A DNA stretch of 13,266 nucleotides from CADCSY01 sp038255685 (GTDB lineage Bacteria; Actinomycetota; Acidimicrobiia; Acidimicrobiales; CADCSY01). Each line of letters opens with the position of its first letter. Positions within the stretch are counted from its first letter, which is position 1. Positions 5,382 through 12,862 of this stretch are shown here, in pieces. The position numbers and the translations under genes are program-made. Under the pieces are notes generated by a model. It did no database searches. It saw nothing but the letters and a program-made list of their open reading frames with translations, and was not told where the DNA came from. The stretch is taken from positions 1-13,266 of the forward strand of contig JBBSLC010000085.1 of assembly GCA_038255685.1 (NCBI GenBank), written 5' to 3'.

Positions 5382-7016
5382 ATGAGACCGAACCGCCGCA
5401 CCATCCATCTCGCCACCGCAGCGCTGGCGGCCGCCGGCCTGGCCACCGCCGCCCTCGCTGGTCCCGCAGCGGGCGCACGACCAGCGACTGCGGTGACCCT
5501 CAGCCCGATCGGCACCTACGCCAGCGGCGTGTTCGACGAGAGCGCGGCGGAGATCGTCGCGTTCGACCCGGCATCCGATCGGCTGTTCGTGGTGAACGCC
5601 AACGAGGGCATCGTCGACATCCTCGACATCAAGAACCCGAAGGCGCCGAAAAAGGTCGGGGAGATCGTCGCCACGGGAGAGGTGAACAGCGTGGCGGTCC
5701 GTGACGGCGTGGTGGCCGTCGCCGTCCAGGCCGACCCGGTGCAGGACTCAGGGACCGTCGAGCTGTTCGACACCGACGGCGATCTGCTCGCTGCCCCGGT
5801 CACCGTCGGCGCCCTGCCGGACATGCTGACCTTCACCCCGGACGGCACGAAGATCGTGGTCGCCAACGAGGGTGAGCCCGACAACTACTGCTACGACGGT
5901 CAACAGCCCGACATCGGTGACCCGGAGGGCTCGATCAGCATCATCGACGTCGCAACGAAGGCTGTGAGCACCGCCGACTTCGCAGCCTTCAACGAAGACG
6001 CCGAAGAGCTGCGGGCGTCTGGCGTGCGCATCTTCGGTCCGGACGCCACGGTCGCCCAGGACCTCGAGCCGGAGTACGTGGCGATCGACGCCGACTCGAC
6101 CACGGCCTGGGTCTCCCTCCAGGAGAACAACGCCTTTGCCATCGTCGACCTGACCTCGGCAACGGTGACCGACATCGTCGCCCTCGGCTACAAGGACCAC
6201 TCGGTCGAAGGCAACGCGCTGGACGCGAGCAACAGGGACGGCGAGATCAACATCCAGAACTGGCCCGTCTCGGGGATGTACCAGCCCGACGCCATCGACG
6301 CCTTCACCGCCAGTGGCGAGACGTTCCTCGTGACCGCCAACGAGGGCGACGCCCGGGACTACGAGTGCTATTCGGAAGAGGCTCGGATCAAGGATCTCGT
6401 CCTCGACTCCGACGCATTCCCCGACGCCGAGGAGCTGCAGGAGGACGAGAACCTCGGTCGCCTCAACACGACGACTGCGTTCCCCACCCCTGCCGAGCCG
6501 GTGACCGAGCTCTACTCCTACGGCGCCCGATCCTTCTCCATCCGGGATGCTTCCGGAGCGCTCGTCTTCGACAGCGGTGACGACTTCGAGCGGATCACCG
6601 CCGCAGCGCTTCCCGAGGACTTCAACTCGAACAACGACGAGAACGGCAGCTTCGACGCCCGCAGTGACGACAAGGGCCCCGAGCCCGAGGGCATCGAGAT
6701 CGGCATCGTTGGCGAGACCACGTTCGCCTTCATCGGCCTCGAGCGGGTCGGCGGGATCATGGTCTACGACATCACCGACCCCGAGCAGCCCAGCTTCTTG
6801 ACCTACGTGAACAACCGCAACTTCGACGCCCGGGTGTCGGTCGAGACCGGCAAGGGTGTCCGATCCGTTCCCGGGGCAGGCGACCTCGGGCCCGAGGGGC
6901 TCGTGTTCATCCCCGCAGATGACAGCCCGACCGGAGGTCCCCTCCTGGCTGTCGGCAACGAGGTGAGCGGCACCACCACCATCTACGAGCTCTCGGTGCC
7001 CGACCAGACGCCGTAG
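5382..7016 (+). CDS. Secreted choice-of-anchor I family beta-propeller protein
   Basis: A 544-residue exported protein. Residues 1-32 form a signal peptide (Arg-rich start, Ala/Leu core, likely cleavage near Ala-Gly-Ala at 30-32). The rest repeats beta-propeller blades with landmarks VNANEG (71-76), ANEGEPDNY (161-169), LEPEYVAI (228-235), KDHSVEGNALDASNRDGEI (271-289), TANEGDARDY (318-327), KGPEPEG (431-437) and a late GPEGLVFI. These match the choice-of-anchor I family, whose members carry varied C-terminal anchors. Here the protein ends right after the last strand with no sortase motif, membrane helix or PEP-type tail, so it is probably released. The only two cysteines, Cys170 and Cys329, could pair. 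Relatives are sometimes labelled phosphatase- or phytase-like, but no activity is established. The candidate PHO box fits a phosphate-scavenging role; that remains inference. Confidence 0.88.
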   Translation: MRPNRRTIHLATAALAAAGLATAALAGPAAGARPATAVTLSPIGTYASGVFDESAAEIVAFDPASDRLFVVNANEGIVDILDIKNPKAPKKVGEIVATGEVNSVAVRDGVVAVAVQADPVQDSGTVELFDTDGDLLAAPVTVGALPDMLTFTPDGTKIVVANEGEPDNYCYDGQQPDIGDPEGSISIIDVATKAVSTADFAAFNEDAEELRASGVRIFGPDATVAQDLEPEYVAIDADSTTAWVSLQENNAFAIVDLTSATVTDIVALGYKDHSVEGNALDASNRDGEINIQNWPVSGMYQPDAIDAFTASGETFLVTANEGDARDYECYSEEARIKDLVLDSDAFPDAEELQEDENLGRLNTTTAFPTPAEPVTELYSYGARSFSIRDASGALVFDSGDDFERITAAALPEDFNSNNDENGSFDARSDDKGPEPEGIEIGIVGETTFAFIGLERVGGIMVYDITDPEQPSFLTYVNNRNFDARVSVETGKGVRSVPGAGDLGPEGLVFIPADDSPTGGPLLAVGNEVSGTTTIYELSVPDQTP

Positions 7017-7028
7017 ATCGCCGTGAGA

Positions 7029-7077
7029 GCTTTCTGGACGCTGGTGCCGGGTGTACCGGTATCAGCGTCCCGAAAGC
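7029..7077 (+). terminator. Long hairpin 12 bases after the choice-of-anchor I stop
   Basis: Two 22-base arms (7029-7050 and 7056-7077) pair around a 5-base loop, with one mismatch and two G-U pairs as RNA. Its position suggests transcription termination for the plus-strand gene. No T-run follows, which is common for high-GC actinobacteria. It is also the first of two related hairpin units, so it may be a repeat element. Confidence 0.55.
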
Positions 7078-7102
7078 GCACCGGCGTCGACCTGACGTGG
7101 CT

Positions 7103-7145
7103 TTCTGGACGATCGACCACCGCGCAGGTGGTGCAGCGTCCAGAA
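7103..7145 (-). terminator. Second hairpin, behind the acyl-CoA synthetase operon
   Basis: A 9-bp outer stem (TTCTGGACG at 7103-7111 with its complement at 7137-7145) and a 5-bp inner stem (7117-7121 with 7127-7131) are separated by an internal loop. It lies 25 bases after the minus-strand stop at 7171. It probably ends the operon, again without a T-run, and shares its outer stem with the hairpin at 7029. Confidence 0.5.
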
Positions 7146-7170
7146 TCCGAACGGGGCGGCCTGACGTGGG

Positions 7171-8658
7171 CTACAGGCCCCTCCGCTGGCGCCAGCGGGC
7201 GTGTCGCCAGAGGTGGTCGAGGGCGGTGACGGCCCGGTTCGACGACGCGTAGCAGAGGCGTCCCGAGGCACGGACGGCGGCGGGTCCGGCGTTGTCGGGG
7301 TCGGCGACCGCGAGCTCGGTGGCAGTGAGGATCGGCTTGCCGGTGCGGTCGCTGATCTCAGCGGCGGCCTCGGCGAAGCGGGCGTCCTGGCGCTCGTGGT
7401 ACGCCACGATCCGCTCGATGCCGTGGTCCGTGTAGTACGGGCCCTCTCGCATCAGCCGTGCCTGGTTCGACTGGATGCCGAGGCCGAGGTAGATGATGGC
7501 GTCGACGTCGTCGTGGCTGGCGATCAGCTCCATGACCGTCGGGATCGTGTCCCTCGTCTCGCCACCGGCGAGGTCGACGGGGTTGTTGCGGCTCCAGCGG
7601 GGCGGGAGGTGCTCGTCGATGGCGGCGAGCAGGTCCTCGGGGAGTGCCACGAGCTCGAGCGACGTTCCCGCGATGGCGTCAGCGGTGACGACGCCCCAGC
7701 CGCCGGCCGTCGTCATCACGACGGTGCGAGGCCCCTTCGGCAGTGGCTGGGTGGCGAAGGAGGCGGCCGCTTCGAACGCCTCCTCCACGGTGGCGGCGCG
7801 GGAGATGCCGTACTGGCGGCACATCCCGTCGAACACGGCGTCGTCGCTGGCGAGGGAGCCGGTGTGGCTTGCCGCCGCACGCTGGCCCTCTGAGCTGGCA
7901 CCGCCCTTCAGGAGCACGAGCGGACGGCGCTCGGCGACAGAGCGCATCCGTTCGGCGAAGGCCCGGCCATCGGCGATGCCCTCGACGTAGGCGAGGCCCA
8001 CGGCAGTCTCGGGGTCGTCGGCGTAGAAGTCGAGGTAGTCAGCGACCCCGGTCGCCGCTGCGTTGCCGGCCGAGACCGCTCGGCTGATGCCCACGCCGGT
8101 CTGCACCGCGTAGTTCATGAAGCTCGACACGAAGTTCCCGGACTGGCTTGCCACGCCGATCCGGCCCTTGGGCGGGATGGGCGCCACGATCTGGGCGCAC
8201 AGCGAGGACGGGGACGATGCCAGCCCCTGGCCGTTCGGACCGGCCAGCACCATCCCGAGCTCGTCGGCGAGGGCGACGAGGTCGTCCTGCGCCTGCTTGC
8301 CCTCCTCCCCGGCCTCGCCGTAGCCGGCCGACGTCACGAAGGCGGCGCGGATCCCCTTCGCTGCGCACTGGCGGAGCAGCTCGGGGTTGGCCGAGGCTGG
8401 CGTGCACACGAAGACGAGGTCGATCTCGCCATCGGGGAGGTCGTCGACCGAGGTGGCGCACGGGATGCCGAGCACCTCGCCACCCTCCCGGTTCGTTGCG
8501 AAGACCTTCCCTGCGTAGCCACCGGCGAGGATGTTGTGGAGGGCGACGAAGCCGAACTTGCCGGGGTGGGTGCTCGCCCCGGCGACGAGCACGCCCTTGG
8601 GGTCGAACATGGGCTGGAACCGCTCGACCGCGCTGCTGCTCGGTGCGCTGCTGGTCAC
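7171..8658 (-). CDS. ADP-forming acyl-CoA synthetase, alpha-type subunit (CoA-binding and ligase domains)
   Basis: A 495-residue homolog of the alpha part of ADP-forming acetyl-CoA synthetase, which interconverts an acyl-CoA, ADP and phosphate with the free acid, CoA and ATP. Residues 15-140 form the Rossmann-like CoA-binding domain (VLVAGAS at 23-29, PNGQG at 141-145). Residues 165-300 and 310-460 are the two succinyl-CoA-synthetase-like ligase domains. His265 in ASHTGSL is the expected phosphohistidine. The GTG start overlaps the upstream stop as GTGA, and a strong GGAGGTGG site lies at 8663-8670. The ATP-grasp partner is the separate gene just upstream, so the enzyme is split as in archaea and unlike the fused bacterial form. 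The acyl substrate cannot be read from the sequence. The C-terminus is rich in Arg and Trp. Confidence 0.9.
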   Translation of the reverse strand: MTSSAPSSSAVERFQPMFDPKGVLVAGASTHPGKFGFVALHNILAGGYAGKVFATNREGGEVLGIPCATSVDDLPDGEIDLVFVCTPASANPELLRQCAAKGIRAAFVTSAGYGEAGEEGKQAQDDLVALADELGMVLAGPNGQGLASSPSSLCAQIVAPIPPKGRIGVASQSGNFVSSFMNYAVQTGVGISRAVSAGNAAATGVADYLDFYADDPETAVGLAYVEGIADGRAFAERMRSVAERRPLVLLKGGASSEGQRAAASHTGSLASDDAVFDGMCRQYGISRAATVEEAFEAAASFATQPLPKGPRTVVMTTAGGWGVVTADAIAGTSLELVALPEDLLAAIDEHLPPRWSRNNPVDLAGGETRDTIPTVMELIASHDDVDAIIYLGLGIQSNQARLMREGPYYTDHGIERIVAYHERQDARFAEAAAEISDRTGKPILTATELAVADPDNAGPAAVRASGRLCYASSNRAVTALDHLWRHARWRQRRGL

Positions 8659-9305
8659 GAGGCCACCTCCACGAGGGCGTCGACGGCGACGGGCGCGCCG
8701 TCGGCGGTGATGATGAGGGGGTTCAGGTCGACCGAGATGACCGAGGGGTCGGCCTCGGCGACCGCAGCGAGCCCGACGATGACGTCGACCACCTTGTCCC
8801 GCTGCACCGCCGCCTCGCCCCGGAAGGCACCGAGCAGTGCGCTCGTGGCGAGGTCGTCGAGCATGTCCTCGGCATCGGTGCGGGAGAGCGGCACGAGTCG
8901 GAAGGTCACGTCGCCGACGGCTTCGGCGAGGACGCCGCCGACACCCACCATCACCGTCATGCCGAACTGGGGGTCGGTGTGCAGTCCGGCGATGAGCTCG
9001 CGGTTGCCCTGCACCATCGGTGCGACGAGCACGCCGACCTCGCCGTCCTCGGGGGTCGCTCGGGAGAGCAGGTCGGCCGCAGCCTCCTCGACAGCAGCGG
9101 CATCGCCGAGGCGCAGGCGCACGAGGCCACGCTCGGTCTTGTGGGCGATCGCGTCACCGCACAGCTTGGCGACCACGGGGAACCCCAGCTCGGTGGCGGC
9201 AGCGCCTGCGTCTTTCGCGGTGGCGACGACACGTTCGTCGGGCACGGGAACGCCGTGCCCGGCCAGCAGCGCCTTGGAGTCAGCCTCGGAGAGGGTTCTC
9301 GACAT
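8655..9305 (-). CDS. ADP-forming acyl-CoA synthetase, beta-type subunit (ATP-grasp domain)
   Basis: A 216-residue ATP-grasp domain protein matching the beta subunit of ADP-forming acetyl-CoA synthetase (about 230 aa in archaea). It should phosphorylate ADP from the phosphohistidine of the alpha subunit. Signature positions are VVAKLCG (44-50), HKTERG (55-60), GVGGVLAE (121-128), FRLVPL (135-140) and DLNPL (193-197), the last two near the nucleotide and metal site. Both this gene and alpha are needed for a whole enzyme. The two overlap by 4 bases and are surely co-expressed in a fixed ratio. The start at 9305 is supported by a TAGGCT hexamer 8 bases upstream and the absence of a ribosome binding site, which implies a leaderless operon. 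Confidence 0.9.
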   Translation of the reverse strand: MSRTLSEADSKALLAGHGVPVPDERVVATAKDAGAAATELGFPVVAKLCGDAIAHKTERGLVRLRLGDAAAVEEAAADLLSRATPEDGEVGVLVAPMVQGNRELIAGLHTDPQFGMTVMVGVGGVLAEAVGDVTFRLVPLSRTDAEDMLDDLATSALLGAFRGEAAVQRDKVVDVIVGLAAVAEADPSVISVDLNPLIITADGAPVAVDALVEVAS

Positions 9306-9313
9306 GGCGGCGG

Positions 9314-9319
9314 AGCCTA
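9314..9319 (-). promoter_or_regulatory. -10 hexamer of the acyl-CoA synthetase operon promoter
   Basis: TAGGCT is a textbook actinobacterial -10 and ends 8 bases before the ATG at 9305. It sits in the 24-base gap after the hydrolase gene, so the operon has its own start and does not depend on read-through. Confidence 0.65.
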
Positions 9320-9329
9320 CGCGCCAGAT

Positions 9330-10115
9330 TCAGCCGGAAGCGGCTGCTCGGGCGTGATCGGCGAGCAGCCCGCCGAGCTCGGCGGCCCGCTCGGTCGGAA
9401 CGAGGTGGCCGCACTCGAGCTCGACGAGCCGGGCGCCGGTGATGGCCTCGGCGAGGTGGCGGCTGTGGCTGATCGGGATCCAGCGGTCCTCGAGCCCACC
9501 GACCACGAGGGTCGGCGCAGTGATCGACCCGAGGCGCTCGGTGATGTCGATGCGGGTGTTCAGCTCGGCGTGGCGAGACGAGCCCGGCGAGAACATCTCG
9601 GCGGTCACCGGGACGAGGTCCTCGACTGCAGGCCCGAGCAGCTCGAAGGTCCCCGCCGTCATCCCGTCGGCGAAGGTGTAGCGGGCGAAGAGCTCGGCGT
9701 CGGTGGCGAGCAGGCGCTGCCAGAGGTCCATCGTGAAGGCCATCCGGGCGTCGGTCTTCGCCCACCCGTTGACGAGGGCGAGCGAGCGCACGCGACCGGG
9801 CGCCTGGGCGGCGACGGCGGCGGCGACGACGGCGCCGAGGGACCAGCCGGCGAGGTGGAAGCGCTCGGCGCCCGCTGCGTCGGCGGCACCGAGCACCTGC
9901 GCGGCGAGGTCGTCGACCTCGAGCGGGCCGCCTGGGTCGGTCGTGTCGGCACCGCCGGCGTAGTCCGGCAGCACGAGCTGGTGGTCGCCGAGCGACGGCG
10001 CCACCTGCGCCCAGTGCCGGGCGCCGCCCGTGCTCCCGTGCACGAGCACGAAGGGGTCGCCCTCCCCCTGCACCTCGTACGCGACGTCGACGTCCCCCAC
10101 CTGCACCCGAGCCAT
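9330..10115 (-). CDS. Alpha/beta hydrolase
   Basis: A 261-residue single-domain alpha/beta hydrolase. The oxyanion-hole region HGSTGG is at 26-31. The nucleophile elbow GWSLGA gives Ser92, with acid Asp210 (GGLEDRWIP) and base His237 (CGHLVP) completing the triad. The cap region at about 120-190 is helical. The fold covers esterases, lactonases and C-C bond hydrolases of aromatic degradation, and nothing in the sequence picks a substrate. The ATG at 10115 follows a TACGGT hexamer by 7 bases with no ribosome binding site. The TetR gene ends only 23 bases upstream on the same strand, so the two may be transcribed together as well as separately. That regulator is a likely controller, by inference. 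Confidence 0.9.
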   Translation of the reverse strand: MARVQVGDVDVAYEVQGEGDPFVLVHGSTGGARHWAQVAPSLGDHQLVLPDYAGGADTTDPGGPLEVDDLAAQVLGAADAAGAERFHLAGWSLGAVVAAAVAAQAPGRVRSLALVNGWAKTDARMAFTMDLWQRLLATDAELFARYTFADGMTAGTFELLGPAVEDLVPVTAEMFSPGSSRHAELNTRIDITERLGSITAPTLVVGGLEDRWIPISHSRHLAEAITGARLVELECGHLVPTERAAELGGLLADHARAAASG

Positions 10116-10122
10116 GGCCCGG

Positions 10123-10128
10123 ACCGTA
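10123..10128 (-). promoter_or_regulatory. -10 hexamer of the hydrolase gene promoter
   Basis: TACGGT fits TANNNT and ends 7 bases before the ATG at 10115. It lies within a small GACCG-N5-CGGTC inverted repeat (10122-10136) that could be an operator. The -35 region would fall inside the end of the TetR gene. Confidence 0.5.
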
Positions 10129-10138
10129 CCGCGGTCGG

Positions 10139-10750
10139 TCAGGGCTGGAGGGCGGCTCGGAAGAAGGAGCGGACGTGGGCCATGCGCCGGTCGAGCGCCT
10201 TGTCGGAGAGCGGGTCCTCGCCGATGAGGGCTTCGAGGAACGGGGCGTCGCTGAAGTAGCTGAGCAGCGCGCCGTAGCCCGTGAGCAGCATCTGCTCGGG
10301 GTCCTGGCGGCGGAAGCGCCCCTCGTCCATCTCCTGCTCGAAGAAGCCCACGGCTCGCTGGAAGTAGGGGCGGAGCGCGGCGCCGATGTCGATGCCGTGC
10401 TGGTCCCCGCCCTCGATCGCCTCGCGCCGGACCAAGCGGACGAAGTCGGGGTTGGCGACGAAGAACTCGAACGCTGCATCGAGCACGTGGTCGACCTTGG
10501 CCCAGCCCTCGAGCGGCCCGGCGACCGCGTCCTCGACTCGGAGGCCGAAGTCGACCACGGCCCGAGCGAAGACCTCTCGGTACAGGGCCTCCTTCGACTC
10601 GAAGTGGTGCAGGAGGCTCGGTCGACGGATGCCGACGGCGCCAGCGATGTCCGCGAGTGACGACCCGTCGTAGCCGTGGTCAGCGAACGCTCGTGTCGCG
10701 GCGGCGACGATCGCCTCGCGCGTCGTCGGCGCAGCTTCGGCGGTGGCCAT
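10139..10750 (-). CDS. TetR/AcrR family transcriptional regulator
   Basis: A 203-residue regulator with the TetR N-terminal DNA-binding domain at about residues 9-56. The helix-turn-helix runs through SLADIAGAVGIRRPSLLHHF (31-50), followed by the usual SKEALY. The C-terminal ligand and dimer domain is helical, with an acidic stretch and aromatic residues (YFSDAPFLEAL near 165-175), and its ligand cannot be predicted. Such proteins usually repress their own gene or a neighbour. The most likely target is the hydrolase directly downstream, or the divergent transketolase promoter 109 bases away. The ATG at 10750 follows a TACGCT hexamer by 7 bases, a leaderless start. No clear palindrome is visible in its own promoter. 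Confidence 0.9.
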   Translation of the reverse strand: MATAEAAPTTREAIVAAATRAFADHGYDGSSLADIAGAVGIRRPSLLHHFESKEALYREVFARAVVDFGLRVEDAVAGPLEGWAKVDHVLDAAFEFFVANPDFVRLVRREAIEGGDQHGIDIGAALRPYFQRAVGFFEQEMDEGRFRRQDPEQMLLTGYGALLSYFSDAPFLEALIGEDPLSDKALDRRMAHVRSFFRAALQP

Positions 10751-10757
10751 GTCGACG

Positions 10758-10763
10758 AGCGTA
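10758..10763 (-). promoter_or_regulatory. -10 hexamer of the TetR gene promoter
   Basis: TACGCT ends 7 bases before the ATG at 10750. No Shine-Dalgarno sequence is seen, which fits a leaderless mRNA. Confidence 0.55.
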
Positions 10764-10847
10764 GCGAGGGGCGTTCGCCGGCCTGGGGGAAGGGAACCCG
10801 CCCGGCGTGCGCCGCCGGGGCCGGCAGGTGCCCCGAGGACCCCTGGG

Positions 10848-10853
10848 TAGTGT
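10848..10853 (+). promoter_or_regulatory. -10 hexamer of the tkt-tal promoter
   Basis: TAGTGT ends 6 bases before the GTG at 10860. The 109-base region shared with the TetR gene also holds a 7-bp GC hairpin (10801-10807 with 10813-10819), upstream of the expected -35 position and of unclear meaning. Confidence 0.6.
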
Positions 10854-10859
10854 GGCCCG

Positions 10860-12860
10860 GTGACCGAGCGCAGCCCTGGAACGACGGCCTACACCGAGCT
10901 CGACGAGCGTGCGATCGCCGTCGTGAAGGGCCTCGCCATGGACGCCCCGCTGGCTGCGAACAGCGGGCACCAGGGCACGGCGATGGCCCTCGCACCGCTC
11001 GCCCACGTGCTGTTCACAAGGGTCATGCGCCACGACCCCACGAACCCCGACTGGCCCGATCGTGACCGCTTCGTGCTCTCGAACGGGCACGCCTCGATCC
11101 TGCTCTACTCCATGCTCCACCTGAGCGGCTACGACCTCGGCCTCGACGACCTCGAGGCGTTCCGCCAGTGGGAGAGCCGCACGCCGGGACACCCCGAGCG
11201 CAACCACACGCCGGGTGTCGAGGTGACCACGGGCCCGCTCGGCCAGGGCTTCGCCAACGGCGTCGGGATGGGCATCGCAGAGCGGTGGCTGCGCAGCCGC
11301 TTCGGTCCGGAGATCTGCGATCACCACGTGTTCGTGCTCTGCGGTGACGGAGACCTGCAGGAGGGGATCAGCCACGAGGCTGCCTCGCTCGCCGGCCACC
11401 TCGGCCTCGGCCGCCTCGTGTACGTCTACGACGACAACCACATCACCATCGATGGGCCGACGGAGCTGTCCTTCAGCGAGGACGTCCCCATGCGCTTCCG
11501 TGCCTACGGCTGGGACGTCGACGAGATCGGTGAGGTCGCCGAGGACTGCGATGCCCTCGAGGCGGCGCTGCGCCGGGCCATGGCCGTCGAGGACAAGCCC
11601 TCCCTCATCGTGCTCCGGAGCCACATCGCGTTCCCGGCGCCGAACGCGACCGACACCCACGGCGCGCACGGCCTCGGCCTCGACGCCGACGAGGTGCGCC
11701 TCACCAAGGAGATCCTCGGCCTGCCCGCCGACGAGACGTTCTTCGTCCCCGACGACGTCGTCGCGCTGTACCGGGAGCAGACAGCGGGCGGCGGCGAGCT
11801 CAGCGCCGCCTGGCGGGCGCGCAAGGCAGCGCTCGGCGAGGGGGCGGACGTGCTCGATGCGTGCCTCGAGGGCCGGGGCATGCCGGGCTGGGAGTCGTCG
11901 CTGCCCACCTGGACCGCTGGTGAGCAGGTCGCCACCCGCAAGGCGAGCGGCAAGGTCCTCGATGCCATCCTCGACGTCGTCCCCGGCCTCATCGGTGGTG
12001 GGGCCGACCTCACCGGCAACACGAACACGACGATCCCAGGGGAGCCGCACTCGAGCAGCGAACCGGGCGGGCGTCAGATCTACTTCGGCATCCGCGAGCA
12101 CGGGATGGCGGGGGCGATGAACGGCGCGGCGATGCACGGTGGGGTGATCCCGGTCGGCGGCACCTTCTTCGTGTTCTCCGACTACATGAAGCCGGCGGTG
12201 CGCCTGGCGTCGATCACCGGCGCCCACGAGGTGTTCGTCTGGACCCACGACTCGGTCGGCGTCGGCGAGGACGGTCCGACGCACCAGCCCATCGAGCAGC
12301 TGGCGGGCCTGCGGGCCATCCCCGGCCTGCGACTCCTCCGCCCCGCTGACGCCAACGAGACGGCACAGGCCTGGCGGGTCGCCGTCGACGTCGACGGGCC
12401 GGTGGGCCTCGTCCTCTGCCGCCAGGACGTGCCGGTGCTCGAGGGCACTGCGGGGAACGAGGGGGTGCTGCGAGGTGCGTACACGCTCGTCGAGCCCGAC
12501 GGCGGCGACCCGGAGCTGATCCTCATCGGCACCGGCAGCGAGGTGCACGTGTGCGTCGAGGCAGCCAGGTTGCTCGCCGCCGATGACATCGCCGTGCGGG
12601 TGGTGTCGATGCCCTCCTGGGAGCTCTTCGCCGAGCAGGACGACGACTACCAGGACGAGGTGCTCATCCCCGAGGCGCCGACCCTCGCCGTCGAGGCAGG
12701 CTCGTCGTTCGGGTGGGAGCGCTGGGCCGACGACGTGGTCGCCATCGACCGCTTCGGGGCTTCGGCACCCGGTGGTGAGGTGCTCGAGCGCCTCGGCTTC
12801 ACCCCGGACAACGTCGCCGACCGGGCGCGCGAGCTGCTCGACGAGCTCCAGGAGGGCTGA
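10860..12860 (+). CDS. tkt: Transketolase
   Basis: A 666-residue thiamine-diphosphate enzyme that moves two-carbon units between sugar phosphates in the pentose phosphate pathway. The N-terminal half binds the diphosphate. It has His37 in SGHQGT, GPLGQGFANG (125-134) and the ThDP motif GDGDLQEG (162-169) ending at Asn193; Asp163 and Asn193 bind the metal. The middle domain carries the catalytic Glu413 in GIREHGMAGAM and the signature THDSVGVGEDGPTHQP (459-474) with His460 and His472. A C-terminal domain follows. Length is normal and no key residue is missing. The GTG start is set by TAGTGT 6 bases upstream (leaderless). The transaldolase gene starts 2 bases after the stop, so both steps of the non-oxidative branch are co-expressed. 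Confidence 0.97.
   Translation: MTERSPGTTAYTELDERAIAVVKGLAMDAPLAANSGHQGTAMALAPLAHVLFTRVMRHDPTNPDWPDRDRFVLSNGHASILLYSMLHLSGYDLGLDDLEAFRQWESRTPGHPERNHTPGVEVTTGPLGQGFANGVGMGIAERWLRSRFGPEICDHHVFVLCGDGDLQEGISHEAASLAGHLGLGRLVYVYDDNHITIDGPTELSFSEDVPMRFRAYGWDVDEIGEVAEDCDALEAALRRAMAVEDKPSLIVLRSHIAFPAPNATDTHGAHGLGLDADEVRLTKEILGLPADETFFVPDDVVALYREQTAGGGELSAAWRARKAALGEGADVLDACLEGRGMPGWESSLPTWTAGEQVATRKASGKVLDAILDVVPGLIGGGADLTGNTNTTIPGEPHSSSEPGGRQIYFGIREHGMAGAMNGAAMHGGVIPVGGTFFVFSDYMKPAVRLASITGAHEVFVWTHDSVGVGEDGPTHQPIEQLAGLRAIPGLRLLRPADANETAQAWRVAVDVDGPVGLVLCRQDVPVLEGTAGNEGVLRGAYTLVEPDGGDPELILIGTGSEVHVCVEAARLLAADDIAVRVVSMPSWELFAEQDDDYQDEVLIPEAPTLAVEAGSSFGWERWADDVVAIDRFGASAPGGEVLERLGFTPDNVADRARELLDELQEG
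12851..12856 (+). promoter_or_regulatory. Ribosome binding site of tal inside the end of tkt
   Basis: GGAGGG ends 6 bases before the GTG at 12863 and lies in the last codons of tkt. It sets the transaldolase start. Confidence 0.7.
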
Positions 12861-12862
12861 CC

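Noticed and set aside
8148..10259. Long plus-strand open frame of 703 codons opposite the acyl-CoA synthetase and hydrolase genes
   Set aside because: It crosses the ends of three well-supported minus-strand genes and shows no domain, which is typical of antisense GC-rich frames.
10801..10819. GC-rich 7-bp hairpin upstream of tkt as a riboswitch or attenuator
   Set aside because: The transketolase transcript appears to start at its first codon, so the hairpin would not be transcribed with it. Short GC stems are expected by chance in this sequence.
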